64,000 nt of DNA from Ostrinia nubilalis. Taxonomy: Eukaryota > Arthropoda > Insecta > Lepidoptera > Crambidae. Made by a program: the position numbers and the translations under genes. How positions within the stretch are numbered: the stretch's first letter is position 1; every line of letters begins with the position of its first letter. The stretch spans positions 9,744,001-9,808,000 of the forward strand of contig NC_087095.1 of assembly GCF_963855985.1 (NCBI RefSeq). Reading direction: 5' to 3'. Of this stretch, positions 62,170 through 64,000 are shown piece by piece. Under the pieces are notes generated by a model. It saw nothing but the letters and a program-made list of their open reading frames with translations, made no database searches and was not told where the DNA came from.

Positions 62170-62350
62170 TAAGGCGGTTATCACATTGCGCCGCGCTCCG
62201 CCGCGGTACGCGGGACGACAGATTTAATCATTGTATGCAAGTACCTCAGTTTGTATAGAAAACACGCGCAACAGTGTGACTGACAGCGGGATTTTTTATA
62301 TGAAATCACGCGCTCCGCGGCGGAGCGCGGCGCAGTGTGATAACCGCCTA
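62170..62350. mobile_element. MITE with GC-rich TIR
   Basis: TAAGGCGGTTATCACATTGC with the following GCCGCGCTCCGCCGCGG is matched inverted by CCGCGGCGGAGCGCGGCGCA with GTGTGATAACCGCCTA. The TIR is over 35 bp in a 181-bp element. Confidence 0.9.
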
Positions 62351-62486
62351 ATGTGTGTAAAAATGACATGCAGCCGGCATCCGTGATATCATGATTTTGT
62401 TATAACCTATGTCCTCATCATACAGTAAGGGTTATAAAGATAATCATACCGTCAAAATCACGTAATAATAATTAGTGATGGGCCGA

Positions 62487-62570
62487 CTATGGTCTTTGCC
62501 GACTAACCGACTAGCCGACTAATCGGTTATCAAATTGCCGATTAGTCGGCCGACTAATCGGCAATGCCGA
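62487..62570. repeat. Cluster of CCGACTAATCGG-like palindromic words
   Basis: GCCGACTAA and its complement TTAGTCGGC recur at least six times in 85 bp, in both orientations. It resembles a GGGCCGACTA-type MITE remnant, but no pair of outer ends could be defined. Confidence 0.5.
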
Positions 62571-62604
62571 TCATTCTAATACCTACTTGTCCGAAGAATA
62601 ATAT

Positions 62605-63710
62605 ACAGTGTGAGTCACGTTAAAGTGTACATATGAAAATAGATAAAACTAGACCTGTTTTTATCGACAAAAAAGAGGTCAAAAAATTTTTGAGATTTTT
62701 TTTTAATTTTTTATAGAATTTTTTTTCTTCCAATTACTTATTGTAAAGAAAACGTAATAACTTTTAAACTAAGCGGTATATCCTGATAAAATAAAAACAG
62801 TAATAATTCTAAATAACAGGCAATACTAAAAAAATACATAAATTACACAAAAAAGGCCAAAAAATAATAAAAAATTATACTTTTTGAAAAAAATCTGCTT
62901 AAAAATTCGTGTTTTTTTTGTTATTTCATAAATTTCTCCAAAAAATGTCCCTATAACCGGTGGTTTTTATTACTTTGTATTGTTCTCTATCGTATTATCT
63001 TTGTAAAACCAAAAATCGCATGTCTCTATCCCTATCACAACATTTGCTATGATCGTTTGAACAAAGGCCTGCCACAACATTATTCTCCGCTACAGGTAGA
63101 GACAATTTTAATTTTAACTAAAATGCTTATTTTACTTCGAAATCTTTTGTTTTTATTTGAAATCTAACTTGTCTTTATCAAAATTACAAATCTAGAGCCA
63201 TTTTCAGTTTTGTTGTTAACGAAGCGTTGAATGGCGCGCTCGGAGAGGCTTAGTTCAAACGATCATTGCAAACGTTGTGATAGGGATAGAGACATGCGAT
63301 TTTTGGTTTTACGAAGGTAATACGATAGAAAATAATACAAAGTAATAAAAACCACCAGTTATAGGGGCATTTTTTGGAGAAATTTATCAAATAACCAAAA
63401 AAACACGAATTTTTAAGCAGATTTTTTTCAAAAATTATCACATTTTATTATTTGTTGGCCTTTTTTGTGTATTTTATGTATTTTTTTAGTATTGCCTGTT
63501 ATTTAGCATTATTACTGTTTTTATTTTATCAGGATATACCGCTTAGTTTAAAAGTTATTACGTTTTCTTTACAATAAGTAATTGGAAGAAAAAAAATTCT
63601 ATAAATTTTTTTAAAAAAATCTCAAAAAAAATTTGACCTCTTTTTTGTCGATAAAAATAAGTCTAGTTTCACCTATTTTCATATGTACACTTTAACGTGA
63701 CTCACACTGT
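62605..63710. mobile_element. TA-flanked foldback element with ~458-bp arms
   Basis: The left arm (62605-63062) and right arm (63252-63710) are inverted repeats with a few percent differences, around a 190-bp centre. The ends read ACAGTGTGAGTCACGTTAAA, flanked by TA on both sides, which suits a Tc1/mariner-type target. There is no transposase frame. Confidence 0.88.
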
Positions 63711-63887
63711 ATAGATTTTCTCAAAGAAATATGAATATCTAGAGTCCTAAAGAGATGAATATAACTTCTTGAGAAATGAGATTACTTTAATATGAGAAAA
63801 AAAAAAGCAACATTACAATTACCTAACAGTACCTAAAGTAGATGTCATAATTTTCCACGGCGGAGGTGACAATATGATCGCCTCCTG

Positions 63888-63982
63888 CTGGGCTAGGATG
63901 CGCGCCGTGACATTATTCTTACTTATCGACGTCAAACTGTATGGGCAAAATTGCGCTTATCACGGCACGCATTCTAGGCCCA
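63888..63982. mobile_element. Short MITE-like inverted repeat, ~95 bp
   Basis: GGGCTAGGATGCGCGCCGTGAC at the left is matched inverted by CACGGCACGCATTCTAGGCCC at the right with a few mismatches. It lies almost at the window edge. Confidence 0.6.
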
Positions 63983-64000
63983 TTGATTCCTCTCAACCCT

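Larger units (their letters stand above)
60552..64000 (+). other. ace intron, incomplete at the window edge
   Basis: It begins GTAAGT at 60552 and no further exon follows. It contains a small dispersed repeat (61456-61490), a LEP1-like copy, a 181-bp MITE, a GCCGACTAATCGG-rich patch, a 1.1-kb foldback and a ~95-bp MITE. From 60552 to 61843 nothing else is recognised. Confidence 0.8.

Overview
This window looks like nuclear DNA of a moth or butterfly (Lepidoptera). It is AT-rich and gene-poor, with one host gene recognised. That gene is an intron-split acetylcholinesterase of the Drosophila-Ace type (ace-2 of Lepidoptera), whose first three recognised coding exons lie at 48213-49398, 57489-57631 and 60399-60551 (+). 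The downstream exons with the catalytic histidine lie beyond the right edge. The dispersed repeats also fit Lepidoptera: LEP1-like Helitron relatives with GTCT runs, a tRNA-derived SINE with an ATT tail, RTE 3' ends, and several families of short TIR elements. These assignments are from memory; no search was run.

Left third (1-13272): no recognisable host gene. It holds a piggyBac-like non-autonomous element bounded by TTAA (7252-8541) with a SINE nested in it, a 108-bp RTE 3' end with an 11-bp target duplication, and GC-richer islets of unknown meaning.

13273-18449 (-): a structurally complete DIRS-type tyrosine-recombinase retrotransposon with inverted terminal repeats, an internal complementary region joining both outer ends, gag, RT, RNase H and tyrosine recombinase. 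Two features stand out. Gag appears to have a short basic first exon joined in frame across a 499-nt intron. That intron carries four hairpins with different, compensated stems but a shared loop pattern. Pol lies in the -1 frame relative to gag, and RT and RNase H are separated by a frame change at a CT run.

18450-35991: MITEs, a LEP1-like copy, a second SINE, a 5'-truncated CR1/Jockey-type LINE with an open RT frame (21788-23571), a 1.43-kb foldback (25033-26461), a tRNA-like sequence, and two RTE 3' ends. One RTE end is interrupted by a hAT-like MITE with a perfect 8-bp target duplication.

35992-48074: mostly featureless AT-rich DNA, with a LEP1-like element followed by a ~160-bp-period tandem repeat that is decayed on its left and fresh on its right, 4.2 kb upstream of the ace exon.

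48075-64000: the ace gene. Its introns hold many insertions: a 1.4-kb TIR element with scattered TTGCCCA motifs and a nested MITE, a 744-bp TIR element, a near-perfect 147-bp-arm hairpin, a 106-bp tandem duplication, a second near-identical LEP1-like copy, and a 1.1-kb TA-flanked foldback. A 22-codon upstream ORF precedes the likely ace start codon.
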